Shown one piece after another: positions 7,212 to 15,608 of a stretch of DNA of 64,000 nucleotides. Made by a program: the position numbers and the translations under genes. The number at the start of each line of letters is the position of its first letter. The stretch's first letter is position 1. The notes beneath the pieces are model-generated. The model was not told where the DNA came from, searched no databases, and worked only from the letters and a program-made list of their open reading frames with translations. This DNA is from Candidatus Caldilinea saccharophila. GTDB lineage: Bacteria; Chloroflexota; Anaerolineae; Caldilineales; Caldilineaceae. The stretch covers positions 1-64,000 of the forward strand of contig JADJVW010000063.1 in NCBI GenBank assembly GCA_016710365.1, read 5' to 3'.

Positions 7212-10200
7212 TCAAGGCGCGCCGCAGGCAGGCTGGTACGGCGTGTTCCTCAAATAGTGCTCCCACTCCTCATGGTCGAGCGCGCGCGCGGCGATGGCGC
7301 AGCTACGTTCCTTCCACGGCATCAGGTCCAGCTCCCACCGCTCGACCCGCTCATCGAAACTGCCCAGATAGACATAGTTTCCTGCTGGACTTACGGCAAA
7401 CGATTCGGTTTCCAGCCCCGTATGCAATGCAGGCGCTAATGGGGTGCGCGACGCAATATCCCATGTCTGCACTGTACCGTTGTTGCTCAGTGTGATCAAC
7501 GTTCGCTCTCCATGCGGGGGGTAGAATTGCACGCCCCACACCTGCGACATCTGCCCGGCGAGCGGCTCGCCGCGCTCCGCCCCGGTGGTTGGATCCCAGA
7601 AGCGCACTGTATTGTCGGCGCTGCCAGAAATCAAGGTTGCACCATCCGCCGTGTACAGCAGCGAAGTAACCCAGTATTCATGTCCCAACAACGGTGCGCG
7701 GCGCAGTTGCAACGCATCGTCGCCCGGCTGCGCCAGCGTGGAGACATCCCACAGCCGAATCTGACCATCCGTGCCGCCGGATGCCAGCGTCTGACCGTTT
7801 GGCGAGAACGCCAGCGTCAATGTCCAACCATCGTGCGCTTTTGGCATGGCGCACACACGCGCACCTGTCTTCACATTCCAAATCGATAGGTTGCCGTCGA
7901 AATCTCCGACGGCAAGGTAGCTGCTATCCGGACTGAATGCCAAGCCAATGACGACGCTGTCAACATAGGTGAGCAGCGAATGCAGCATCTGACGCTCTGC
8001 CGCGTCCCAGAGCGTGACGAGGCCGCCGGCATCTCCAGCCGCCAGAAAACGACCGTCTGGGCTGTAGGCAATTTGGATGACCGAACGTTCGTGTGGCGAT
8101 GGCAATTCAGCGATCTGCTGGCCAGAGGCGGCGTCCCACAGCAAGAGACGCTTGTCAAAGCCAGCCGTGGCAAGCGTGCTGCCATCCGGGCTGATGGCAA
8201 CGGAGCGGGCGCGATCCGTATGTCCTTCGAACAGTTTGCGTCGCGCCAAATCCCACCGAATCAGACTGCCGCCGGTTGCCCCTGAATAGAGCACATTGCC
8301 CGTGGGGTCGAAGCGCAGATGGCGCACCCAATTGTCATGCCCGAAGAGCGGTTCGCCAATTTGCTGCCCGGTCACAACGTCATATAGCAAAATTTGACGA
8401 TCGGCGCCACCGGTGGCCAACGTGCGCCCATCCGGGCTGAAAGCCGCACAGAGAACGCGTCCGTCATGTTCGATAAACGGCAGATGGATCAACGCGCCGG
8501 TGGCTGCATCCCACAGGCGGACGGAACCGTCGAAGCTCGCGGTTGCAATTTGGCTGCCATCAGGGGTAAAGGCTACCGCAGTGATCGCGGATTCATGCTT
8601 CCCCAAACGGATAGCTGTCTTTTGCCCGGTATCTGTCCTCCAGAGATCGACGCCGCGTTCCGTTCTCACATCTCGCGTAACCGCCAGCGTGCGGCTGTCA
8701 GGGCTGAGCCAAATTCCTGCTGTGCCATCGGGAAGGACAAATTGATCTGTGACTTGATGGGTCGCCACATCCCAGAGCGTGACGACGCCATTGTCTCCCT
8801 TTGTTAGCAACCGTCGCCCATCTGCGGAGACTTGCAAGGCGTTGATGGCGCTGTCGGCGCCGGCGTCCCAGGTGGCGATTTGTTTGCCGCTGTCGCCATC
8901 CCACAGTTGAATGACGGCGCCGGTTGCCGTTGCCAGCCAGTCGCCGTCCGGGGCAAGCGCAAGCGCAGCGCGTTCACGCGGTGGCAACACTTCGCGCACT
9001 AAACGTCCCTCCGTTGCATCCCAAACCGCCGCGCTGGTGAGCGAACCATTTTCGGAGATAGTGAACAGACGCGCTCCATCCGGCGCCACGACGATTTGCG
9101 TCAGATCGCCTGAACCGCCGCGCAGGAAACGGTCAAGCAAGCCGCTCACTGGAAAAGCAACCAAAAAATTTGTGAGATCGGCCGGGTCGGTCATGCGCGC
9201 CATCGCTTCATCGCCAAGTAAGAGCGCCAGATCGGTGGCATCATGCGCCAGGTTGATCGACTGCGCCGCCAACTGGCGGGCCAGCGCCTGTTGCGCAAAT
9301 AGCGTGGCCTGCTGCTGCTGCCAGAGTGCGATCATTGCCGCTAACACCGCCGCGACCAGCACCCCTGCCAGGCCAATCGACAGCCAGCGCAAGCGATGGC
9401 CTGTCGAGCGTTCGATCTCCGCGCGGCGATGTTCTGCTTCGGCGCGTTGCGCCTCAGCTTCTGCCAACGTCTGTACACGCTCAAGTTCGGCTTGGCGCGC
9501 CGCCTCGATCTCCGTCTGCTTTTGGTTGCGCGACTGGATGCTGCTATCGATCAATGCCTGTTCGTGCTGGCTCAGGTCCGCGCGCCGCGTGTTGATCCAC
9601 CATTCTGCTTCGGTCAACAACGCACCACGCAGCAACGCATCTTCTTCCTGTTCGCTGGCGATCCACTGGTGCAGGTAGGTGCGATGGCGCTGCTGCCAGC
9701 GCCGAAAGTCACGATCTTCCTCCATCCACTCGCGCAATTGTCCCCAACTGCGGATCAGCGTCTCATGCACAAGTTCGACGCCCTCTCCTCTGTCGCCATG
9801 CCCTGTGACGACCAGGCGCAGGTCAGCCAATCGACGCGCCAACTCCCATCCGGCCTCGCTTAGCTCGGAGCGCAACGCCGGGCGTCGCGTGTCCCCGGTT
9901 TCGTCGCCGGGTTGTACGAGTTGGATAAAGAGTTGCCGTGCAGTTGCCTGTTCGGCGTTCGTCAGTTGCGTATAGACTTGATCGGCATAGCTGGCCAGCG
10001 CGCCGGAAATTCGCCCAATTTCATCGTATGTATGATGGGTAATCTGATAGCCGACGCGCCGCACCCACAGTTCGGAGAGGGCAAACTGTAGCAGCGGCAG
10101 ATTGCCCGGTTCCTCGCCGACATCGTCAAGCAGGCGCTCAACCAGACCAGGTTCGTAGGTTACGCCGCGGTTATGCGCCGGCTCCTCGATCACGCGGCGC

Positions 10201-10625
10201 AATGCAGCGCGCGCCATCGGGCCGAGCACGATCCCGCCGCGCTGCAGCGCATCCGCCAGAGGTCGATAGGTCAGCGCCTGGCTGACGAAGTCCGCGCGCA
10301 TGGCGAGGAGCAGCGAAATGCGCGAAGCGTCACCCGCTGGTAAGTGGGCAGAATTCAACAGAAGATCAATGAAAAGCCGGCGCGTTGCAACCGAGGCGCC
10401 CAACGTGTATAGCTCCTCGAACTGGTCGACAAAGAGCAACGTGTGGGTGTGATGCGGCAACACGTCGAGGCTATCCAGCGTAGCGTTTTCCGTATGCAGA
10501 AGGTTCATCAACTGGTCGGCGTCGAGCGGGGTCTTGGCTTGACGCACGAGGACCTCCGCCAGGGCGCGGAAGGGATCCGCACCTGGGCGGAACTCGACGA
10601 TGAAGGAACTCCACCGTCTCCTCAC
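7212..10625 (-). CDS. STAND-type NTPase remnant with WD40 propeller (3' part of a broken regulator)
   Basis: The frame holds 1137 residues. It begins with the C-terminal half of a STAND ATPase module (VEFRPGADPFRALAEVL, Walker-B-like TLLFVDQFEELYTL, then winged-helix-like ELSEAGWELARRLADLRLVVTG), followed by a coiled coil (about 360-405), one membrane helix (about 410-431) and roughly fourteen WD40 repeats (about 500-1100; for example LWDAATGALI, IRLWDVSTLAQ, VRFWDPTTGAE). The matching N-terminal half is in another frame at 10471-11502. The joint lacks the P-loop (Walker A) that should lie between FYGREETVEFL and VEFRPG. The predicted GTG start at 10625 is only the frame opening. Without a Walker A it could not bind ATP normally; it may be a decayed gene or an assembly artefact. 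Confidence 0.8.
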   Translation of the reverse strand: MRRRWSSFIVEFRPGADPFRALAEVLVRQAKTPLDADQLMNLLHTENATLDSLDVLPHHTHTLLFVDQFEELYTLGASVATRRLFIDLLLNSAHLPAGDASRISLLLAMRADFVSQALTYRPLADALQRGGIVLGPMARAALRRVIEEPAHNRGVTYEPGLVERLLDDVGEEPGNLPLLQFALSELWVRRVGYQITHHTYDEIGRISGALASYADQVYTQLTNAEQATARQLFIQLVQPGDETGDTRRPALRSELSEAGWELARRLADLRLVVTGHGDRGEGVELVHETLIRSWGQLREWMEEDRDFRRWQQRHRTYLHQWIASEQEEDALLRGALLTEAEWWINTRRADLSQHEQALIDSSIQSRNQKQTEIEAARQAELERVQTLAEAEAQRAEAEHRRAEIERSTGHRLRWLSIGLAGVLVAAVLAAMIALWQQQQATLFAQQALARQLAAQSINLAHDATDLALLLGDEAMARMTDPADLTNFLVAFPVSGLLDRFLRGGSGDLTQIVVAPDGARLFTISENGSLTSAAVWDATEGRLVREVLPPRERAALALAPDGDWLATATGAVIQLWDGDSGKQIATWDAGADSAINALQVSADGRRLLTKGDNGVVTLWDVATHQVTDQFVLPDGTAGIWLSPDSRTLAVTRDVRTERGVDLWRTDTGQKTAIRLGKHESAITAVAFTPDGSQIATASFDGSVRLWDAATGALIHLPFIEHDGRVLCAAFSPDGRTLATGGADRQILLYDVVTGQQIGEPLFGHDNWVRHLRFDPTGNVLYSGATGGSLIRWDLARRKLFEGHTDRARSVAISPDGSTLATAGFDKRLLLWDAASGQQIAELPSPHERSVIQIAYSPDGRFLAAGDAGGLVTLWDAAERQMLHSLLTYVDSVVIGLAFSPDSSYLAVGDFDGNLSIWNVKTGARVCAMPKAHDGWTLTLAFSPNGQTLASGGTDGQIRLWDVSTLAQPGDDALQLRRAPLLGHEYWVTSLLYTADGATLISGSADNTVRFWDPTTGAERGEPLAGQMSQVWGVQFYPPHGERTLITLSNNGTVQTWDIASRTPLAPALHTGLETESFAVSPAGNYVYLGSFDERVERWELDLMPWKERSCAIAARALDHEEWEHYLRNTPYQPACGAP

Positions 10626-11502
10626 GCCCGTAGAAATCTACACGATCCTCCAAGGAAAATGGATAAAGCCCTTTGTAGGGACTGCCGATCGCGGCAGGTT
10701 CCAATGGTGGAAAGTCGCCCCGCTGAATCTCCTGGAAAAGTTGGAGCGTCGCTTGAGTGGGCTGAGCGTTCAATTGCTGCGCCAATACGCGGCGCGCGGT
10801 TTCAAATTGCTGCAAGGCAGCGGCGCGCTGATGGTCAAGCGCATAGAGCCGGATCAAACGACGGTGTGCGTCTTCATCCAACGGTTCCAATTCCAATAGT
10901 CGCAACAGAAAGCGTTGCGCCGCGCCAAAGTCGCGGCGGTGTTCGTAAAAGCTGGCCAGTGTTATCAAGGCGCGCATCATTTGGGCGCGCAGCCATTCCT
11001 GGCGGGCAAGCCGCCACGCCTCAAAATCGTCGGCGTCTGGCAAAGTCAACCCAGAGAGAAATTCACCCCGGTAAAGCTCGACGGCTTCTTCAAGTCCAGC
11101 GATACATTCTGGGCAGGCTTGAATAGAGTGATGGACATGTTGTTGTGATGTACGGATCAGGGCGCTGAAGAGTTCGACGTCACTCCAGTGTTCGCTGTCA
11201 AAATTGAAGGCGACGTCTTGGCGCGTGATGGTGAAGTAGGGCGGGTCCTTGGTCTTGGCGCCAATCTGCTCCGGCTGGAGCGCTCGTTTCAACTTGTATA
11301 GCGCCTGGCGCAAGCTCTGCATGGCCGATTTCTGATCCGCTTCGGGCCAGAACATGGTTGCCAACTGCTCGCGCAAATGAGCACGGTCGTTTTCAATCAC
11401 TAAATAGGCAAGCAGCGCTTTTCCGCGCGCCGTATCAATGGATGCCTCACGACCATGGGCAAACGTAACATGAAAAGTTCCCAGAAATTGTAAGTGCAGC
11501 AT
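10471..11502 (-). CDS. SARP/BTAD-type transcriptional regulator (5' part of the broken STAND-WD40 gene)
   Basis: The ATG at 11502, with GGAG four bases upstream, opens a protein with an OmpR-like winged helix (LHLQFLGTFHVTF through YKLKRALQ) and a bacterial transcriptional activation domain of TPR-like helices (to about residue 265), as in AfsR/DnrI/RedD regulators. It then enters the start of a STAND NTPase (SPYKGLYPFSLEDRVDFYGREETVEFLHR). After about 10590 the frame is wrong: its last 35 or so residues are out-of-frame sequence, and the true continuation lies in the frame of 7212-10625. The intact gene would encode one protein of roughly 1,450 residues. Targets are unknown. Confidence 0.8.
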   Translation of the reverse strand: MLHLQFLGTFHVTFAHGREASIDTARGKALLAYLVIENDRAHLREQLATMFWPEADQKSAMQSLRQALYKLKRALQPEQIGAKTKDPPYFTITRQDVAFNFDSEHWSDVELFSALIRTSQQHVHHSIQACPECIAGLEEAVELYRGEFLSGLTLPDADDFEAWRLARQEWLRAQMMRALITLASFYEHRRDFGAAQRFLLRLLELEPLDEDAHRRLIRLYALDHQRAAALQQFETARRVLAQQLNAQPTQATLQLFQEIQRGDFPPLEPAAIGSPYKGLYPFSLEDRVDFYGREETVEFLHRRVPPRCGSLPRPGGGPRASSQDPARRRPVDEPSAYGKRYAG

Positions 11503-11639
11503 GAGGCTCCAAGCTTGCTTCATTGACAAGCTGTGCGCCTTGAATTGTAGCTGCGAAAACTTAAGACGCCAAGTTTGACCTCTACCAAACGAAACACCTA
11601 CGCTATGCCGACGAAATTTTTGACGATCTTTTGACGTTT

Positions 11640-11810
11640 GTCTGCTAGAGTAGAAACAATCTCCTCCCGCACCCCTGTTTGGGGCTCAAATGTCCTCCCC
11701 GGCAAACCAAATAGGATTTTGCGGATCGGCGTGTCCCCCGACGCCGATCTCAAGATAGCCCCGTATCAAAAGAGGGGACGGCGAAGATGGCCGTCCCCTC
11801 TTTCTTTTCT
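11640..11810 (+). ncRNA. Possible small RNA or orphan leader ending in an intrinsic terminator
   Basis: Between the divergent SARP gene and the convergent LLM oxidoreductase, the plus strand can form a hairpin GATCGGCGT/ACGCCGATC (11724-11732 with 11741-11749), then a strong terminator at 11771-11810. Two TTGACG words (11620, 11631) lie just upstream but no good -10 is properly spaced. The only ORF here (65 codons) runs through the terminator stem and resembles nothing. Seen: structure; inferred: transcription. Confidence 0.3.
11771..11810 (+). terminator. Intrinsic terminator, possibly bidirectional
   Basis: A perfect 12-bp stem (11771-11782 with 11790-11801, arm AGAGGGGACGGC) with a 7-base loop is followed by TTTCTTTTCT on the plus strand. 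On the minus strand it is followed by TTTTGATAC. Confidence 0.75.
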
Positions 11811-11847
11811 AGGTTTGTATGGGCACAAGCTATAGCAAAAAATAGAT

Positions 11848-11937
11848 CACGGAGAGTACGGAGTAGACGGGTTCTTACGGATTTCATCCGCTCTGTCTGT
11901 CTAATCTGTCTAATCTGTTTAATCCGCCTAATCCGTG
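11848..11937. repeat. Short-tandem-repeat element with inverted ends (ACGGAT/TAATCTGT type)
   Basis: The element opens with CACGGA and closes with TCCGTG. The right side is made of tandem TCTGTCTAATC-like words (CTGTCTAATCTGTCTAATC), the left of ACGGAG/ACGGAT words. It resembles the element at 47918-48003, which has CCACGGAT and ATCCGTGG ends. It lies just past the end of the LLM gene. Confidence 0.5.
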
Positions 11938-11961
11938 CTCTATGGAAGTCAGGCTGAACAG

Positions 11962-12954
11962 TTACCGCCGGAAATACTTGATAACCTGCCCCAGCAGCCG
12001 CACCGCCTCCAGTTGATCCGGGCCAAGCGGTGGGCCAAAGCTGAGATGGCGTGCACCCGCCGCCACGAGTGGCTCCAACCGTTCAATGACATCGTGCGCG
12101 CCCCCGACAATGCCGATGCGCAACATGCGCTCATCCACCATGTTGACGGCGCGTGTGATATCGCGTTCGACCATAATGGCGTGTTCGATCGGCCGGAAGT
12201 CGGCCTGCGTTACGCCAAGCCGGTCCAAAATTAGCGGGCTCAAGGCGTGACCGTAATAGGCGATCTTGGCCGCAAGGACGCGGCGCGCGGCCGCACGGTC
12301 TTCCGACAGCGAGACCCAGATGCACACCGCCAGATCGAGCGCCGCCAGTGCGGGAGAACGCTGCGCCGCGCCGGCTTGCAGATAGGGCAGGACGCCAAAA
12401 TAGTGCTCCGGCGGAAAGAGCAGCGGCAGCGCGCCGTCCGCCAGTTCGCCGGTGAGCGCCAGCATCTTTGGCCCCATCGCGCCGATATAGATCGGCGTGA
12501 CGCGTGGCGCGTCAAAGCGCAGATAGGCTTCTTGCTCCCAGTGCAGGAAACTGCCCGTCATCGGCGTGCGCTCCCCGCGCAACAGGCTGCGGATCGCCGA
12601 CACGCTCTCCCGCATCGCGGTCAGCGGCTGTACGGCTTCGATGCCCACCCACTTCAGAAACTCACCCGCGCCGGCCGCCAGGCCAAGGTTGAAGCGATTG
12701 CCGGTGGCCTCGTCCAGCGTGGCAGCCAGCATGGCGATCTCGGCCGGATGGATCGTGTAGGGGTTGAGGATGCCTGCACCGACTTCAATGCGTTGAGTCG
12801 CCTGTGCGATCGTTTGTAGAATCACCGGCGCGCTGCGCAGGAAAAGATCGTTACTCACCCAGATCTGGTTGAAACCCGCGGCTTCCGCCGCCTGCGCCAC
12901 GGCCACATAGTCACGCAGGGTGAGATCGTTGTTGAGACGCAGGCTGAAGCGCAT
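11962..12954 (-). CDS. LLM-class (luciferase-like) F420/flavin-dependent oxidoreductase
   Basis: A TIM-barrel luciferase-family protein of about 330 residues, similar in layout to methylenetetrahydromethanopterin reductase-like F420 enzymes: MRFSLRLNNDLTLRDYVAVAQAAEAAGFNQIWVSND at the N-terminus, IEVGAGILNPYTIHPAEIAM, RFNLGLAAGAGEFLKWVG and TPIYIGAMGPKMLALTGELADG. The cofactor (F420 or FMN) cannot be fixed from sequence. The ATG at 12954 overlaps the stop of ridA by one base (TGATG), so the two are a coupled pair. The substrate is unknown. Downstream is a short-tandem-repeat element. Confidence 0.85.
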   Translation of the reverse strand: MRFSLRLNNDLTLRDYVAVAQAAEAAGFNQIWVSNDLFLRSAPVILQTIAQATQRIEVGAGILNPYTIHPAEIAMLAATLDEATGNRFNLGLAAGAGEFLKWVGIEAVQPLTAMRESVSAIRSLLRGERTPMTGSFLHWEQEAYLRFDAPRVTPIYIGAMGPKMLALTGELADGALPLLFPPEHYFGVLPYLQAGAAQRSPALAALDLAVCIWVSLSEDRAAARRVLAAKIAYYGHALSPLILDRLGVTQADFRPIEHAIMVERDITRAVNMVDERMLRIGIVGGAHDVIERLEPLVAAGARHLSFGPPLGPDQLEAVRLLGQVIKYFRR

Positions 12955-13355
12955 CACGCCCGGCCCTCACCCGCGCCAACGATGGCCTCCGCCTCGATCT
13001 CCACCAGGTACTCTGGACCCACCAGCCGCGCCTCGACCAGTGTGTTGACCGGGCGGATGTGGCCGAAGCGTTCGCCGTGCACGCGAGCGACCGCCTCCCA
13101 ATGGTCGATGTTGCTCACGTAGACGCGTGTGCGCACGACATCCTCCAGCCGCCCGCCAAGCTGGCGGATGGCAGCCTCGATTTTGTCGAGGGCGTAGCGT
13201 GCTTGCGCGGCTGCATCGGCGCCGCCCACCAGACCGTCCGGCCCCGTCGCGGTGGTGCCTGACACCAGAATCCGGTCGTCGATCCGGATGGCGCGGCAGT
13301 AGCCCGCCATCGACTCCCACACCGTGCCGCTACTCACCGACTGTCGCTTCCCCAT
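12954..13355 (-). CDS. RidA/YjgF/YER057c/UK114 family protein
   Basis: A 133-residue Rid-family protein. Such proteins deaminate reactive enamine/imine intermediates or act as small hydrolases. Features include the GYCRAIRIDDRILVSGTTATGPDG core, the ALDKIEAAIRQLGGRLEDVVRTRVYV helix-strand, and the C-terminal PVNTLVEARLVGPEYLVEIEAEAIVG. The conserved Rid arginine is present in VVRTRVYV. The ATG at 13355 follows AAGGAG; an upstream extension of 21 codons is not supported. First gene of a two-gene unit with the LLM oxidoreductase, so it may protect or process a product of that enzyme (inference). Confidence 0.9.
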   Translation of the reverse strand: MGKRQSVSSGTVWESMAGYCRAIRIDDRILVSGTTATGPDGLVGGADAAAQARYALDKIEAAIRQLGGRLEDVVRTRVYVSNIDHWEAVARVHGERFGHIRPVNTLVEARLVGPEYLVEIEAEAIVGAGEGRA

Positions 13356-13527
13356 CCTGATTTCTCCTTTATCAATTCTTGTGAAACTGCCCATTCGACG
13401 GGCGCATGAGAATGTCACCTATGCTAAGGTATGGACAAACCAACGTCCAAATGACGTGGCGCTCCCCTGCCTGGAGCGTCGACCGATCGTGCAAATGGAT
13501 GGATAGAACTGAACGAGGAGAAACCAC

Positions 13528-15042
13528 ATGGCTGCAAAGCAAGAGCCGATGGACCCGGTCGATGCCGCCTGGTATCACATGGACGGCGCCACCAACCTGG
13601 CAATGGTGACGGGCGTCGTATTGACGAGTGAGCCACTCGATTTTGCGCGCGTAAAGGATGTGTTTGCGCATCGTCTGCTGCAGCTCTCGCGCTTTCGCCA
13701 GCGCGTGGTCGAGGCGGGTTTTCCCTACACGACGCCGCACTGGGAAGATGACCCTCACTTTGCGGCTGAGGAGCACTTCCATCACATCGCCCTGCCCGAA
13801 CCGCGCACCAAGCAAGCCCTGCTCGACCTGCTGAGCGACATTGCCAGCACACCGCTTGACTATCGGCGCCCGCTCTGGCAGGTGCACGTCGTCGACGATA
13901 TCGACGGGGGCAGCGCGATGATCCTGCGCTTTCATCACTGCGTCGGCGACGGCACCGCCATGATGGCAATTTCGCAGATGTTGTTCGATGTGCTGCGCGA
14001 TGCACCGCTTGACCGCGAAGCCAGCGCGCCACGACCGCCGCGCGCTGGGCTGCTCGACTCGCTGGCGCGCCCGGTCAAACGCCTCCTTGACCAGTCCGCG
14101 CAGGTAATCAGCAGCGGCGCCTCGCTTGTCCTTCATCCCGAACAGGCGGCGGATCTGGCGCAACTGGCCGCGCGCAGCGCCGGCGTCGCGGTCGGCACTC
14201 TGTTCAAGATCCCCGACCCACACTCGCCGCTAAAAGGGCCATTGGGCATCCCCAAACGCGTGGCCTGGTCAGAACCGGTGGACCTGGACAAAGTCAAGCG
14301 CGTCGGCAAAGCGACAAATGCAAAAGTCAACGACGTGCTGGTGGCCGCGATGGCGGGGGCGCTGCGTCACTACATGCAGCAGCGTGGCGCTGCGGTCGAT
14401 GGCATGACTATCCGTGGCGTCGTGCCGGTCGATCTGCGCCGGCCGAATCGTGCGCTCGATCTGGGCAATCGCTTTGGGCTGGTCTTCCTGGATCTGCCGG
14501 TTGGCGTCGCCGGCGTGCTGGAACGGCTCGGCATCACCAAACACAAGATGGATGCGATCAAGCGCTCGCCCGAGGCCGCGGTTTTTCTGGGCATCCTGAA
14601 CATTTTTGGGCGGACGCCGCGCCCGTTGGAGGACATTGCCGTCGGCATCTTTGGCAGCAAGGCGACGCTGGTGATGACCAACGTCGCCGGCCCACGCGAC
14701 CCCCTTTACCTGGCCGGCAGCCTGATCGACCGCATGACATTCTGGGTGCCCCATCCCGGCGAAATAGGCATGGGCATCAGCATCCTCAGCTACAACGATA
14801 CGGTGACGCTCGGTATCATCGCCGACGCGGGCCTGGTGCCTGACCCGGAGCGCATCGCCGACGAGTTCAACCTTGAGTTTGATCGGCTGTGCGCCGCGGT
14901 AGATGATATGGCGGTGAAAAGTGCGAAGCCGTCCAAGCTGGCGCAGGCCGTAAAATGCGCTGCCATCACCGTCGCCGGCCGGCTGTGCAAGAACAAGCCA
15001 CTGCCGGGCTCGGCGTATTGCCGCGTCCATCAGCCCCGATGA
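13528..15042 (+). CDS. WS/DGAT-family O-acyltransferase with a C-terminal Cys/His zinc-like motif
   Basis: Wax ester synthase/diacylglycerol acyltransferases condense acyl-CoA with long-chain alcohols or diacylglycerol. The 504-residue protein has the condensation-domain active site HHCVGDG (H136, H137, D141, G142), the PLWQVHVVDD segment before it and the family C-terminal block NVAGPRDPLYLAGSLIDRMTFWVPHPGEIGMGISILSYND. Unusually, the last 28 residues add a compact motif with C477, C487, C498 and H501 (CKNKPLPGSAYCRVH), of the kind found in DUF5763-like zinc tails. A GAGGAG site precedes the ATG. It appears monocistronic. Storage-lipid synthesis is plausible; the exact acceptor is unknown. 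Confidence 0.88.
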   Translation: MAAKQEPMDPVDAAWYHMDGATNLAMVTGVVLTSEPLDFARVKDVFAHRLLQLSRFRQRVVEAGFPYTTPHWEDDPHFAAEEHFHHIALPEPRTKQALLDLLSDIASTPLDYRRPLWQVHVVDDIDGGSAMILRFHHCVGDGTAMMAISQMLFDVLRDAPLDREASAPRPPRAGLLDSLARPVKRLLDQSAQVISSGASLVLHPEQAADLAQLAARSAGVAVGTLFKIPDPHSPLKGPLGIPKRVAWSEPVDLDKVKRVGKATNAKVNDVLVAAMAGALRHYMQQRGAAVDGMTIRGVVPVDLRRPNRALDLGNRFGLVFLDLPVGVAGVLERLGITKHKMDAIKRSPEAAVFLGILNIFGRTPRPLEDIAVGIFGSKATLVMTNVAGPRDPLYLAGSLIDRMTFWVPHPGEIGMGISILSYNDTVTLGIIADAGLVPDPERIADEFNLEFDRLCAAVDDMAVKSAKPSKLAQAVKCAAITVAGRLCKNKPLPGSAYCRVHQPR

Positions 15043-15111
15043 ACGTGCGGCAAGGTCAGTAATTCTGACGCGGAAGCGCAGTGGGACAAAGAAAATGCCT
15101 TTGCGGTGAAT

Positions 15112-15585
15112 CACTACAGCGGATTTGAGGAAACAACGGATTTGCTTTCGTGATTGAGCGAGGATCGGGTCGTTGACGGACGGGGCAAATCCGCTGTTTC
15201 CCGGAATCCGTTGTAGTGATGTGATCCAAACACAACAGCGGATTTGAGGAAACAACGGATTTGCTTTCACCGCCGAGCGAGGATCGGGTCGTTGACGGAC
15301 GGGGCAAATCCGCTGTTTCCCTGCATCCGTGGTAGTGCTGTGCTCCAAACACTACAGCGGATTTGAGGAAACAACGGATTTGCTTTCACCGCCGAGCGAG
15401 GATCGGGTCGTTGACGGACGGGGCAAATCCGCTGTTTCCCTGCATCCGTGGTAGTGCTGTGCTCCAAACACTACAGCGGATTTGAGGAAACAACGGATTC
15501 GCTTTCGCGATTGAGCGAGGATCGGGTCGTTGACGAACAGATCAAATCCGCTGTTTCCCTGCATCCGTTGTTGTGCTGTGGCATT
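15112..15585. repeat. Four tandem 119-bp units, each a long imperfect palindrome
   Basis: Units begin at 15112, 15231, 15350 and 15469, exactly 119 bases apart, and the array fades at about 15585. In each unit a roughly 34-base left arm (CACTACAGCGGATTTG... GGATTTGC) is the imperfect reverse complement of the right arm (GCAAATCCGCTGTTTCC... GGTAGTG), with a central 38-base loop containing GAGCGAGGATCGGGTCGTTG and a 12-base spacer (CTGTGCTCCAAA) between units. Copies 2 and 3 are nearly identical; 1 and 4 are more diverged. The array fills the convergent gap between the WS/DGAT and MFS genes. Reverse-frame ORFs through it are repeat artefacts. Confidence 0.9.
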
Positions 15586-15608
15586 AAAGTCTATTTTCAG
15601 CAAGACAA

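Noticed and set aside
11638..11835. 65-codon plus-strand ORF
   Set aside because: Runs through a strong terminator stem and has no recognisable protein character.
13372..14223. 283-codon minus-strand ORF opposite the WS/DGAT gene
   Set aside because: Antisense shadow of a gene with an intact HHxxxDG active site.
15056..15352. Minus-strand ORFs of 66-98 codons through the 119-bp repeats
   Set aside because: They only exist because the repeat unit is open in one frame; the repeated peptide has no features and the 119-base period changes frame each unit.
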